A stretch of DNA of 64,000 bases from CAWGJF01 sp963822905 (lineage in GTDB: Bacteria > Bacteroidota > Ignavibacteria > Ignavibacteriales > Ignavibacteriaceae): NCBI GenBank assembly GCA_963822905.1, contig CAWGJF010000001.1, forward strand, positions 1,736,001-1,800,000, read 5' to 3'. A program made the position numbers and the translations under genes. The notes beneath the pieces are model-generated. The model worked only from the letters and a program-made list of their open reading frames with translations, was not told where the DNA came from and made no database searches. Shown here one piece after another: positions 55,765 to 64,000 of this stretch; the stretch's first letter is position 1, and each line of letters begins with the position of its first letter.

Positions 55765-55812
55765 AAGTGGCACTATAAAATTATTATAAACCGGCTCTTT
55801 TACAAAGTCCGA
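55765..55812. promoter_or_regulatory. Candidate MocR binding site A
   Basis: A 48-bp element between the mocR-like gene and the EamA gene beginning AAGTGGCAC and ending CAAAGTCCGA. It aligns without gaps to a second copy at 56876-56923 with 39 of 48 identical bases by my count. The end of the element contains a dyad, CGG-N2-CTTT-N3-AAAG-N1-CCG. It starts 12 bases from the regulator's ATG, so autoregulation is likely if it is the operator. Confidence 0.65.
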
Positions 55813-55907
55813 ATTGGATATATTTTATTCCCTTAAAATTAGATGTTTTAATTGTTCCTCTGAATACACAGTTAAAATTTCCAATCCACCAAACTCAGGA
55901 ATGACAT

Positions 55908-56813
55908 TTGAAAAGTAAACATTGGGTTCTTTTTATATTACTTGGCGCAATCTGGAGTTCATCCTTTATGTGGATAAAAATTGGGCTTCAGGAAATTAGT
56001 CCTGCTACATTAGTTGCATTCCGGGTATTGTTTGGATTTTTATTTTGTGCTGCGATGATTTTTATCCAACAGGTAAAATGGCCGAACAATTTTAAATCCT
56101 GGCTGCCGCTATTGATACTTGGAATTACAAACCAGGCAATTCCGTTTTTTCTTATTTCCTGGGGTGAACAATCAGTTGATTCATCTGTAGCTGCAATTTT
56201 GGATGCTACTGTTCCATTATTTACCATTGTTATCGCTCACTTTTTATTAAAAGATGATAAAATGACTTTACTGAAAACCACCGGGTTAATTATCGGTTTC
56301 CTTGGTGTTATTGTTTTACTCAGTAAAGATATTGGAAGTTCGACAAGTTCTTTCCTTGGACAAGCGGCAGTTGTAATTGCTTCACTTTTCTATGCCGGTA
56401 GTTCAATTTACATTCGAAAGACAACACTGGATACTCCTGGTTTTGTTAGAAGTGGAGTTCCTTTGCTATCTGCTTCACTGGTGATGTGGCCATTTGTATT
56501 TTTTACAGAAAACCCGATTGCTTTTCCCACCTTGGAAATAAGTTGGATTGCCTTATTATTTCTTGGTGTAATCGGTTCCGGACTTGCATTTGCACTCGCA
56601 TATCACCTCATCCACGAAATTGGACCAACAAAGACAACTATGGTAACTTATCTTTTTCCGCTCGGAGGTATTATTCTCGGGGTTGTGTTTTTGAATGAAC
56701 AATTAAACTGGCAGATCTTAACGGGTGGTTCACTTATAGTTGTTAGCCTTGTTGTTGCAAACTGGCAAACAACAAAGAGTCTTGTAAAAAAAGAGATTGC
56801 CATCGAATCTTGA
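55908..56813 (+). CDS. EamA/DMT family transporter
   Basis: A 301-aa exporter-like protein with ten predicted membrane segments and two EamA repeats: LLGAIWSSSFMWIKIGLQEISP, then TLVAFRVLFG, opens the first, and ALLFLGVIGSGLAFALAYHLI with YLFPLGGIILGVVFLNEQL closes the second. The start is a TTG with AGGA seven bases upstream; the ATG at 55901 is out of frame. MocR-linked DMT proteins are thought to move amino acids or vitamin B6-related amines; the substrate is not known here. Confidence 0.92.
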   Translation: MKSKHWVLFILLGAIWSSSFMWIKIGLQEISPATLVAFRVLFGFLFCAAMIFIQQVKWPNNFKSWLPLLILGITNQAIPFFLISWGEQSVDSSVAAILDATVPLFTIVIAHFLLKDDKMTLLKTTGLIIGFLGVIVLLSKDIGSSTSSFLGQAAVVIASLFYAGSSIYIRKTTLDTPGFVRSGVPLLSASLVMWPFVFFTENPIAFPTLEISWIALLFLGVIGSGLAFALAYHLIHEIGPTKTTMVTYLFPLGGIILGVVFLNEQLNWQILTGGSLIVVSLVVANWQTTKSLVKKEIAIES

Positions 56814-56875
56814 ATTGGGATTAAAAGTTACGAGTAAATTTTAATTTAGAAAGAATAGTCTTGCGAATACACTTC

Positions 56876-56923
56876 AAGTGGCACCATAATTATATTGTAA
56901 ATCGGATCTTTTCTAAAGTCCGA
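56876..56923. promoter_or_regulatory. Candidate MocR binding site B
   Basis: The second copy of the 48-bp element, starting AAGTGGCAC and ending TAAAGTCCGA, 57 bases before the CMD gene. It includes an imperfect palindrome over its last 22 bases (TCGGAtCTTT ... AAAGTCCGA). Presence before the second transcription unit suggests that it and the EamA gene belong to one regulon. Confidence 0.65.
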
Positions 56924-56979
56924 TCTGAACTTATCTTAATAGCGTAATTAAAAAATATTAATAATTATTGGAGATAAAA

Positions 56980-57480
56980 ATGAAAACAAGATTAAATTAT
57001 GGAAAAATCCTTCCTGAAGGAATGAAAGCAATTTATTACCTTGATGATTATAGTACTAACTGCGGATTAGAACCAGAGCTGCTTGATCTAATTAAACTTC
57101 GGGCTTCACAAATTAACGGCTGTTCATATTGTATTGATATGCACACTAAAGATGCCAGGACCCGGGGTGAAAGCGAACAGAGACTATATAGTCTTGGTGT
57201 TTGGAAGGAAACAAACTACTATACTGAACGTGAGAGGGCAGCATTAGCATTAACAGAATCTATTACACTTATTGCAGACAAAAGGGTAACGGATGAAATA
57301 TACGAACAAGCACAAAAACAATTTAGTGATGAAGAGTTGGTTAAGCTTGTTATAGGGATTTCAATTATAAATGTTTGGAACCGGTTTGCTATTACTTTTA
57401 AAGATATTCCCGGTAGTTACCAACCAAATCATTTTGCAACTAAGAAAAATGAATCCACAATAGAAAATGCAGTAAATTAA
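56980..57480 (+). CDS. Carboxymuconolactone decarboxylase family (AhpD-like) protein
   Basis: A 166-aa protein using the ATG at 56980, which has GGAG five to ten bases upstream; a TTG four codons earlier is less likely. LRASQINGCSYCIDMH contains the redox CxxC (Cys48, Cys51) and His55 of AhpD-like peroxidase-coupled proteins. Members act as alkylhydroperoxidases or are uncharacterised. It starts a co-directional run with the PPOX-like gene and probably responds to the MocR regulator. Confidence 0.92.
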   Translation: MKTRLNYGKILPEGMKAIYYLDDYSTNCGLEPELLDLIKLRASQINGCSYCIDMHTKDARTRGESEQRLYSLGVWKETNYYTERERAALALTESITLIADKRVTDEIYEQAQKQFSDEELVKLVIGISIINVWNRFAITFKDIPGSYQPNHFATKKNESTIENAVN

Positions 57481-57504
57481 TTTTTAATTTATCTCAAAAA
57501 AATT

Positions 57505-58167
57505 ATGAACAAATCAATAAAAATTGAAGTAACTGAAAAATCAAAAATCAAGAGATTAGCAAAAAGAGCAGTTTATGATTTTGAAAATATTGCTAAAATT
57601 CTTGATGAATCATTTGTTTGTCATATCGGGTTTTCAATAAATGGACAGCCTTTTGTAATCCCAACTTGTTATGGAAGAAAAGATGACGGAATATTTTTTC
57701 ACGGTTCCAAAGGAAGCGGGATGCTGGAACATATTAAAACCGGAGCTGAAATTTGTGTGACAATTACTTTGGTTGATGGAATAGTTTTAGCGCGTTCTGC
57801 ATTTCATCATTCAATTAATTATAGGTCAGTTGTTATATTTGGGAAAGCAAAAGAGTTAAACGATCCTTCTGAAAAAACTGAAGCTTTAAAAGTCATTACT
57901 GAACATATTATTCCCGGCAGGTGGGATGATGTGAGGAAACCAAATGAAAAAGAATTGAATGCTACTTCAGTATTTTCATTGAAAATTAACGAAGCATCAG
58001 CTAAAGTCAGGGAAGGTGGTCCGATTGATGATAAAGAAGATATGAATTTGAAAATTTGGGCGGGAGTACTGCCATTATTAATTGAAAGTAAAAAACCGAT
58101 CAGGGACAAAAATCTAAAAGATGAAATCCAGACTCCATATTATCTTGTTAAAAATATAAATCTTTGA
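57505..58167 (+). CDS. Pyridoxamine 5'-phosphate oxidase-like FMN-binding protein
   Basis: A 220-aa split-beta-barrel flavin protein of the NimA/PPOX-like group: RLAKRAVYDFENIAKILDES, FSINGQPFVIPTCYGRKDDG, FHGSKGSGMLEHIK and ICVTITLVDGIVLARSAFHHS. The GSKGS and FHHSxNYRSV patterns are typical of FMN-dependent PPOX-like proteins that travel with MocR regulators. It is not the housekeeping PdxH. The substrate is unknown. Confidence 0.9.
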   Translation: MNKSIKIEVTEKSKIKRLAKRAVYDFENIAKILDESFVCHIGFSINGQPFVIPTCYGRKDDGIFFHGSKGSGMLEHIKTGAEICVTITLVDGIVLARSAFHHSINYRSVVIFGKAKELNDPSEKTEALKVITEHIIPGRWDDVRKPNEKELNATSVFSLKINEASAKVREGGPIDDKEDMNLKIWAGVLPLLIESKKPIRDKNLKDEIQTPYYLVKNINL

Positions 58168-58288
58168 TTATCCTGATGAATATGCAACTGTCGAATGAAT
58201 TGAAAGTTCAATCTTTATATATTAATATGGATTAAAATGAATTCTTCATTAAGTTAATTATGTTTCATAAAAAATTAATAGGAGTAAC

Positions 58289-58759
58289 ATGATTCTTGTT
58301 AAATATTCTTCAGTTTTATTTTTATTATCTCTTGTTTTGCTAAGTTGTGGAAGAAATGACCAGATTTCAAAGGAGGAGATGAAAAGGATAGTGGATAATA
58401 ATAATGACATACTCGGCAGATATTTTATTAATGGGAATGCTGATAGTTTAACATCAATGTACACCAAAACAGCTGTTGTTGCTCCAAATGGAGATGATTT
58501 TTATAACGGTAATGATCAAATTCTCGAAATGTACAAAAATGATTTACCTGGTTATAAGATCCTTAAAATGGAAACCAAAACCCTTCGCATCGAAGGTGAT
58601 AGAAACGTTATTTATGAAACAGGAAAAACTTATTTAACAATAAATGTGGATGATTCAGTTTACAATACCCATGTTAAATATTGTAATGTATGGCGACTTC
58701 AGAAAGATGGAACCTATAAACTGGACATTGATATTTGGAACAGGGATAAAATAAAATAA
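58289..58759 (+). CDS. SnoaL/DUF4440-like lipoprotein
   Basis: A 156-aa predicted lipoprotein: a leader ending VLLSC, then a nuclear-transport-factor-2-like fold (ILGRYFINGNADSLTSMYTK, VAPNGDDFYNGNDQILEMYK, and NVWRLQKDGTYKLDIDIW). This fold appears in many ketosteroid-isomerase-like and binding proteins; no active site can be assigned. AGGAG precedes the ATG. Confidence 0.85.
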   Translation: MILVKYSSVLFLLSLVLLSCGRNDQISKEEMKRIVDNNNDILGRYFINGNADSLTSMYTKTAVVAPNGDDFYNGNDQILEMYKNDLPGYKILKMETKTLRIEGDRNVIYETGKTYLTINVDDSVYNTHVKYCNVWRLQKDGTYKLDIDIWNRDKIK

Positions 58760-58775
58760 AAAGGATGAGAAAAAG

Positions 58776-59138
58776 ATGAATAATGATTTAAATGGTCAAC
58801 ATGTACAAACAAAGAATATGGATTGGGAACCATTAATTGAAGATGGTATTAATACGAAAGGAATTTTTGTTAAAGTTTTGCGCTATGATGAAAAATCTAA
58901 TAGATCTCCGTCGATACTTTTAAAATTTAAACCAGGAGCTAAATATCCTGCACATAATCACCCCGGTGGGGAAGAAGTATTTGTTCTTGAAGGTGAAGTT
59001 CGGTTTGGAAATAAACATTTATCCGCAGGTGATTATTTATATACTCCTCCTTCCGGCAAGCATGCTGTACTTAGTGAAAAAGGCTGCACAATGTTGTTGA
59101 TGATACCCGAAGAAGTTGAAATTCTTAAAACTAAATAA
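58776..59138 (+). CDS. Small cupin-domain protein (ChrR-like)
   Basis: A 120-aa single cupin. The metal-binding motif is in PAHNHPGGEEVFVLEGEV (two His, Glu) and GDYLYTPPSGKHAVLSEKG (third His), the ChrR/anti-sigma cupin pattern. There is no N-terminal anti-sigma domain. It lies 16 bases after the lipoprotein gene and may be an enzyme or sensor; function unassigned. Confidence 0.88.
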   Translation: MNNDLNGQHVQTKNMDWEPLIEDGINTKGIFVKVLRYDEKSNRSPSILLKFKPGAKYPAHNHPGGEEVFVLEGEVRFGNKHLSAGDYLYTPPSGKHAVLSEKGCTMLLMIPEEVEILKTK

Positions 59139-59150
59139 GAAAATAAAGTA

Positions 59151-59375
59151 ATGAAAATTCAAATCACAAACTTAATATTGATTTTGATAATAATAGGATC
59201 AGCTTCCGGATATTCCCAATCCGCATCACTAAAGATTGATTCAACATTAACAGTTCCTGAATTACAATCTGATGCGAAAGATAAAGACCGTCCGGTTTGG
59301 GGACAAGCATTCACAACAGATAAAGGAAAAACCTGGGAGTGGAATTTTTATAATATCTCAGAACGTGTTAACTAA
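59151..59375 (+). CDS. Small secreted protein of unknown function
   Basis: A 74-aa protein with a signal peptide (KIQITNLILILIIIGSASGYSQ) and about 50 mature residues (KDKDRPVWGQAFTTDKGKTW). It has no recognisable domain. Spacing of 12 bases to the upstream cupin gene suggests co-transcription. A short exported peptide, possibly a binding partner of the neighbouring envelope proteins. Confidence 0.6.
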   Translation: MKIQITNLILILIIIGSASGYSQSASLKIDSTLTVPELQSDAKDKDRPVWGQAFTTDKGKTWEWNFYNISERVN

Positions 59376-59413
59376 TCTTTCACTGAATGTTACTTAAATC
59401 ATACCTGTAGTAA

Positions 59414-60142
59414 ATGCAAAAGAGAATTGCTTTCTTAACTGATGTTCATCTGGACGAACAACTTCCGTTGGATCAGGGCGCTAATCCTTACAAAAACTGG
59501 GAGATTATACTTGCTGATATAAATACCAGGGAAATAGATGAGATTGTTTTTGGTGGTGATATTGGAAATCCTTCCTCACACAAATATTTTTTCAATTCTC
59601 TAAATCATCTTAACAAAAAAATAAAGATAATTCTTGGCAACCATGATAAATGTGAAGAGGTATTAAAATATTTCAAAACTTACCCGGCAAGTAAGGATAA
59701 TGAGTTATTTTATTTTGAGGAGGATGAAAACTATAATTACTTTTTCCTGGATACCTCTTCGGATAAAATTTGCGATTTCCAATTAAGATGGCTGGAAACA
59801 AAAATCAATACAAATAATAAAAGAACAATCCTATTTATTCATCATCCAATTTTAAGTGTCGATACACCAATAGATAAAGCCTATCCATTAAAGGACAGAA
59901 ATAAAATTAATAATATCTTAACCAAACATAAAAGTGAAGTAAACATCTTTTGCGGACACTACCATCTTGAAGATGTATCTGAATATAGAAACTTAAAGCA
60001 GTTTGTCACTCCTGCTTGTTCATACCAGGTAGTCAAAGAAGCGGAAAAACTTGAACTAATATCAGGAACATTTGGTTACAGAATAATAAATTTATATGAT
60101 GACCAAATTGATTCAAGAATCGTTTTTTTTAATAAACAATAG
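59414..60142 (+). CDS. Calcineurin-like metallophosphoesterase
   Basis: A 242-aa protein with the full set of metallophosphoesterase motifs: LTDVHLD, FGGDIGN, LGNHDK, FIHHP and CGHYHLE, giving a dinuclear metal centre. No signal peptide is seen, so it is cytoplasmic. The substrate (nucleotide, cyclic nucleotide or phosphoprotein) cannot be assigned. Confidence 0.9.
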   Translation: MQKRIAFLTDVHLDEQLPLDQGANPYKNWEIILADINTREIDEIVFGGDIGNPSSHKYFFNSLNHLNKKIKIILGNHDKCEEVLKYFKTYPASKDNELFYFEEDENYNYFFLDTSSDKICDFQLRWLETKINTNNKRTILFIHHPILSVDTPIDKAYPLKDRNKINNILTKHKSEVNIFCGHYHLEDVSEYRNLKQFVTPACSYQVVKEAEKLELISGTFGYRIINLYDDQIDSRIVFFNKQ

Positions 60143-60297
60143 TTCGGTTTTAGAACTGTAAACAACTGATTTGAAAAATGCAATCTGTTTTTATCTTTAT
60201 GATTTATATCCATAATATAGTTGGATAGTGTGATATAGTTTTGCATTACCTGGCATTTAATTCGTGACAAAAATCACCAATTTTGAATTTGCATTAC

Positions 60298-60337
60298 TTG
60301 ACAAAACTTTCCTGTATTGATATGTTTCTTATCAATA
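60298..60337 (+). promoter_or_regulatory. Promoter with overlapping palindrome ahead of second efflux operon
   Basis: TTGACA (60298-60303), 17 bases, TATGTTTC (60321-60328): a good TTG / TAnnTTTG-type promoter. A perfect inverted repeat, TATTGATA (60315-60322) and TATCAATA (60330-60337), overlaps the -7 box, fitting a repressor site. Confidence 0.55.
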
Positions 60338-60637
60338 TCCAGACAATAAAATAATCACGGAGAGTTCTCTATTAAAATCTTTTTTAAGAGGATTTCTGGT
60401 GAAATACAATCCAAATTCTGATTTAAATCTCAAAATCGTTTGTAACGATTCTCACTTCAGTAATCAAATTAAGTAATTAGTTTGATACTAAACTTATCAG
60501 AATTATTTGATTTACTGATTGAAAATTCAATCCACTCCAATGTCGTAAATGTATAATAAATAAATGTATTTGAATTTTAAACTTATATGAATAATAAAAT
60601 TTTTAAAAAAGTAATGGAACTAAGGAGAAATAACTTT
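60338..60637 (+). other. Long leader region before the MFP gene
   Basis: About 300 bases with no supported gene. It contains a perfect inverted repeat AATCGTT-TGT-AACGATT at 60434-60450 and a possible 25-codon GTG-started reading frame at 60399-60476 with AAGAGGA upstream, which overlaps the repeat. Neither is proven to function. Confidence 0.35.
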
Positions 60638-61738
60638 ATGTACAAACTAAGCAAAGAACTTAGAGTCGGTAAAGCAAACATATTATCAATTTTACTGGCA
60701 CTATCAATAGCTTTTGTAATGTTTCAAGGTTGTTCTGATGATAAAGCATCTGGGGGTGGTTTTGCTTTTCCCCCAACGCCGGTTGAAGTAGCTACGGTAA
60801 AAGTTCAGAAAATGGTCGATAAATTTGAAGCCGTTGGAACAATCGAAGCTATTGAAGAAATCACTGTGGTAAGTGAAATTGATGCTCGTGTTGTTAGTCT
60901 TCCGTTTAATGAAGGAGGTTATATTAAAAAAGGGGATATTATCGCTCAACTTGATGATTCTCAATTGGCAGCGGAGGTTTCCAGGACTGAAGCACTTTAT
61001 AACCAGAGCAAAGCATCTTACAATCGTGTAAAATCTATCGTTGAACAAAATGTTGGAACTCCACAAAATCTTGATGACGCACTTGCAGCTTTACAAGTTG
61101 CTGAAGCAAATCTTCAATTAGCAAAAACAAGATTAAGCAAGACGAAAATAGTCGCACCTTTTGATGGTGTTGTTGGGGCAAGAAAAATAAGTGTAGGAAC
61201 CTTCTTAAGAATAGGACAGGAAATTACGCAACTCGCAAACCTTGATCAGATTCGTATTAGTTTTTCAGTTCCTGAAAAATATCTTGGAGAATTAAAACGA
61301 AATGCTGACGTAATTGTATACTCAAGCGTCTATCCTGGTTATGAGGTTAAAGGTAAGATAATAGCAATTGAGCCTATACTTGATTCTGAAACAAGAAATG
61401 TTCAGGTAGTTGCTAAGGTATTTAATCCCGGACAAAAATTTCATCCCGGTATGTCTGCAAATGTGGCTGTTGTATTAAACGAGAGACCCGATGCATTAAC
61501 AATTCCAAATGAAGCAGTTTTTGCAAATGGAAATCAATCACTTGTATATATTATAAAACCGGACAGTACAGTTGCACCGGTTCCGGTTTCACTTGGTTTA
61601 CAATTGCCGGATGTAGTTGAAGTGCTCCAGGGACTTGAAGAAGGAATGCAGGTTGTTAAAGCCGGGCATCAAAAACTTTTCCCGGGTGCTAAAGTTATGC
61701 CTGTTATGGCTGAAGATAAAACAGCGCAACAACAATAA
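60638..61738 (+). CDS. RND efflux periplasmic adaptor (MFP) lipoprotein, second operon
   Basis: A 366-aa membrane fusion protein. I choose the ATG at 60638 because AAGGAG lies ten bases upstream; an ATG at 60587 would add 17 residues. The leader ends FQGC, predicting a lipoprotein. Lipoyl halves (VVSEIDARVVSLPFNEGGYI and IVAPFDGVVGARKISVGTFL) flank a helical hairpin (ALYNQSKASYNRVKSI), followed by the beta-barrel and a membrane-proximal domain (FANGNQSLVYIIKP). It partners the RND pump gene 27 bases downstream. No TolC gene is adjacent, so it may share one encoded elsewhere. Confidence 0.92.
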   Translation: MYKLSKELRVGKANILSILLALSIAFVMFQGCSDDKASGGGFAFPPTPVEVATVKVQKMVDKFEAVGTIEAIEEITVVSEIDARVVSLPFNEGGYIKKGDIIAQLDDSQLAAEVSRTEALYNQSKASYNRVKSIVEQNVGTPQNLDDALAALQVAEANLQLAKTRLSKTKIVAPFDGVVGARKISVGTFLRIGQEITQLANLDQIRISFSVPEKYLGELKRNADVIVYSSVYPGYEVKGKIIAIEPILDSETRNVQVVAKVFNPGQKFHPGMSANVAVVLNERPDALTIPNEAVFANGNQSLVYIIKPDSTVAPVPVSLGLQLPDVVEVLQGLEEGMQVVKAGHQKLFPGAKVMPVMAEDKTAQQQ

Positions 61739-61765
61739 AAAAGGTTTGAATCAGGAGAATACAAA

Positions 61766-64000
61766 ATGAAACTTAGTCAGATATCTATTGAACGACCTGT
61801 ATTAGCAACTGTGATGAGTTTAACTATTCTGTTATTTGGAATAATTTCATTTACTCAGCTTCCCGTACGTGAATATCCGGACATCGATCCTCCGATAATA
61901 TCAGTTTCTGCTCTTTATCGTGGTGCCAGTGCAAGTGTAGTTGAAACAGAAATCACCGATATTCTTGAAGAACAATTTGCAACTCTTGAAGAAGTTAAAA
62001 CAATTACTTCATCAAGCAGGGAAGGTGGTGCTGTAATAACAATAGAATTTGAACTTAACCGTGATGTTAATGAAGCTGCAAATGATGTTCGTGATCGCGT
62101 TTCGAGAATCAGAGGGACATTACCGCAGGAAATTGATGATCCGGTAATTTCAAAAGTTGATGCAAATGCGCAAGCCATAGTTTGGTTAGCGCTTTCTAGT
62201 GAGAATTATTCCGGGTTAGAATTAACTGATATTGCTGACCGGGTTTTGAAGGAGAGAATTCAAAGACTGCCTGGTGTTGGATCAGTAATCATCGGTGGAG
62301 AACGTCGTTATGCAATGCGTGTTTGGCTCGATCCGCTTCAAATGGCAGCGTACGATCTGACAACTCAGGATATTGAAGCTGCAATTACAAGAGAAAATGC
62401 AGAAATACCGAGCGGAAGAATCGAAGGAAATCAAAGAGAATTTGCCGTACGAACACGCGGTGAATTGGCAACGCCAGAGGAATTCGGCTCTATAATCGTA
62501 TCACAAAAAGGTACCGATTTAATTCGTCTTCGGGATGTTGCTGACGTAAAAGTTGGTGCTGAGGATAATCGGACACTTGCAAGATATAATGGCAAACCTG
62601 CTGTTGGTCTTGGTATTGTAAAACAATCTAAAGCAAGCACTGTTGATGTTGCAAAAGAAATCAGGGATGCAGTTCCTGAACTAGTAAAATTATTACCCGC
62701 AGGAATGAAAATAGATGTTGCTTATGACAGTTCAATATTCATTAACGAATCAATCAGTGAAGTTAAGCAAACGCTTTTAATAGCTCTTTTACTGGTAATG
62801 TTAGTAGTTCTTGCATTCTTAAAAAGTTTTCGAGCAACAATCATTCCTTCGCTCGCAATTCCGATTTCAATTATTGGTGCACTCGCTGCTGTTTATTTTG
62901 TCGGATATCACAATTAATATTTTAACTTTATTAGGATTGGTTTTTGCGATTGGGTTAGTTGTGGATGACGCAATTGTTGTACTTGAAAATATATACCGGC
63001 ACATGGAAATGGGAAAAAGCAGGTGGCAGGCAGCAATTGACGGAAGTAAAGAAATCGGTTTTGCCGTTGTTGCAACCACAATTGCACTTGTTGCAGTGTT
63101 TGTTCCACTTGCATTCCTTACCGGAACTGTTGGAAGATTGTTTAATGAGTTTGGTGTTGCAGTTGCAGTTGCAGTTTTAATTTCCGGATTTGTTGCACTT
63201 ACTTTAACACCAATGCTTTCATCACAGATTCTCAGACCTTTACATGGTACAAGTCAGAGTTGGGCGTCCGATCATTTGATAAGTTTTTTGATTTTCTAAA
63301 TAATTTTTATGAACGAATTCTGAATAGTGCGCTTCGTCATCGATTTATTGTTATAACTGCAGGAGTTGCTGCAATTATTCTTGCCGCTGTACTTTTAAAA
63401 TATTTACCAAGTGAGCTTGTTCCTACCGAGGATCGTGGAATCGGTTTTGGAATTATTATTGCCCCTGAAGGTGCAACATCTGGATTACACAGATAAATAT
63501 GTACATGAAGTCGAAAATATTCTTTTAAATCTACCCGAAAGAGCTGGTGTATTTACCGCAACCGGATTATCGTTTGGAGGACCTGGCAGTGTAACCAATA
63601 GTTTTGTGTTTTTGAGATTGAAGGAAAGGGGTGATAGAGATAAATCTCAGCAGCAGATTGTACAGGAACTATTTCCAAGACTAATCTCGATTCCCGGAGT
63701 TCTGGCTTTTGTAATTAATCCTCCAAGTATAGGTGCCCGATTCAATTCAAACCCGGTTGAATATGTATTGCAGGGTGATAGCTATGATGAGTTGAACACT
63801 GCTGTTGCAACGATGATGGGAGAAGCTTCAAAGCTGGGTTACTTGATAAATCTTGATAGTGACTTAAAGTTAAATAAACCGCAGCTTGATATTCATATCG
63901 ACCGCGAACGTGCATCTCATCTTGGCGTGTCAGTGACAGATATTGGTTCAACTCTTGAAACATTACTAGGCGGAAGAAGAGTCACAGATTTCAAACGTGG
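61766..64000 (+). pseudogene. RND efflux permease, interrupted by three frameshifts, 3' end outside window
   Basis: The N-terminus (61766-62917) is a normal HAE-type RND start (RPVLATVMSLTILLFGIISF, PDIDPPIISVSALYRGAS). Translation then breaks three times: near 62909, where dropping one base restores YTINILTLLGLVFAIGLVVD; near 63263, where one added G restores VRSFDKFFDFLNNFYERIL; and near 63485, where dropping one T restores YTDKYVHEVENILLNLPERA. The frame then stays open to the window edge. Pieces between breaks keep typical RND sequence such as VVDDAIVVLENIYRHME. Either a recently broken gene or sequence errors. If intact, it would be the pump of the 60638 operon. Confidence 0.85.

Noticed and set aside
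55765..56923. The two 48-bp elements as transposon ends or target duplications around EamA
   Set aside because: They are imperfect direct repeats at the same regulatory position of two genes; no transposase or inverted ends are present.

Overview
The window is a stretch of AT-rich bacterial chromosome from a Gram-negative organism of the Bacteroidota/Chlorobiota/Ignavibacteriota lineage, most likely Ignavibacteria-like. The pointers are: a secreted repeat protein ending in a type IX secretion (T9SS type A) C-terminal domain with the NYPNPFNP signature; Kdo/LPS export genes; promoter-like TTGACA / TAnnTTTG pairs and lone TAnnTTTG boxes; a 'two-component regulator propeller' sensor kinase; and many TTG starts and short overlaps. 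Nothing resembles rRNA, tRNA, CRISPR or an insertion sequence. The taxonomic placement is inference from gene content only.

Layout. 1-191: 5' end of a PIG-L deacetylase gene (minus). 443-5622: Kdo synthesis and LPS export (kdsA, unknown, kdsD, lptC, OstA-like, lptB). 5624-8302 (minus): MurU-like nucleotidyltransferase, a sugar kinase fused to a RapZ C-terminal domain, and a GNAT acetyltransferase; this looks like amino-sugar/peptidoglycan recycling. 8338-14390: assorted envelope and housekeeping genes (beta-helix lipoprotein, CBM20-esterase, M15 peptidase, a frameshifted double FKBP, fructosamine kinase, LMW phosphatase, YjbQ, OB-fold protein). 14457-20913 (minus): feoA-feoB-Fur-MBL-TolB-like-M28 peptidase, with a palindrome over the presumed feoA promoter. 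21168-26383: a PAS/GAF sensor kinase, then an unusual pair made of an unknown 177-aa protein and a 919-aa SNF2-like protein with eroded ATPase motifs and an apparently eroded Mrr-like nuclease tail. 26613-37444: asnS, then complex I membrane subunits nuoJKLM and nuoN with a NhaD-type antiporter and a small unknown protein inserted before nuoN, then nnr and a VanZ-like gene. 37580-44277: TonB and a TolC-MFP-RND efflux operon. 44396-47201: YdcF-like, nusB, MFS. 47419-54164: propeller histidine kinase, NarL-type regulator, single receiver and a T9SS-exported YCF48-repeat protein. 54248-60142: MocR-type regulator with EamA transporter, CMD/AhpD-like, PPOX-like, SnoaL-like lipoprotein, cupin, small secreted protein and phosphoesterase. 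60638-64000: a second MFP-RND pair whose RND gene is broken by three apparent single-base indels and runs off the window.

The points most worth a second look are the degenerate SNF2/Mrr-like pair, the kinase-RapZ fusion beside MurU, the near-identical 48-bp sites flanking the MocR-linked transporter gene, the antiporter inside the partial nuo cluster, and five apparent single-base indels (one FKBP, one NhaD leader, three RND) that may be real decay or sequence error.
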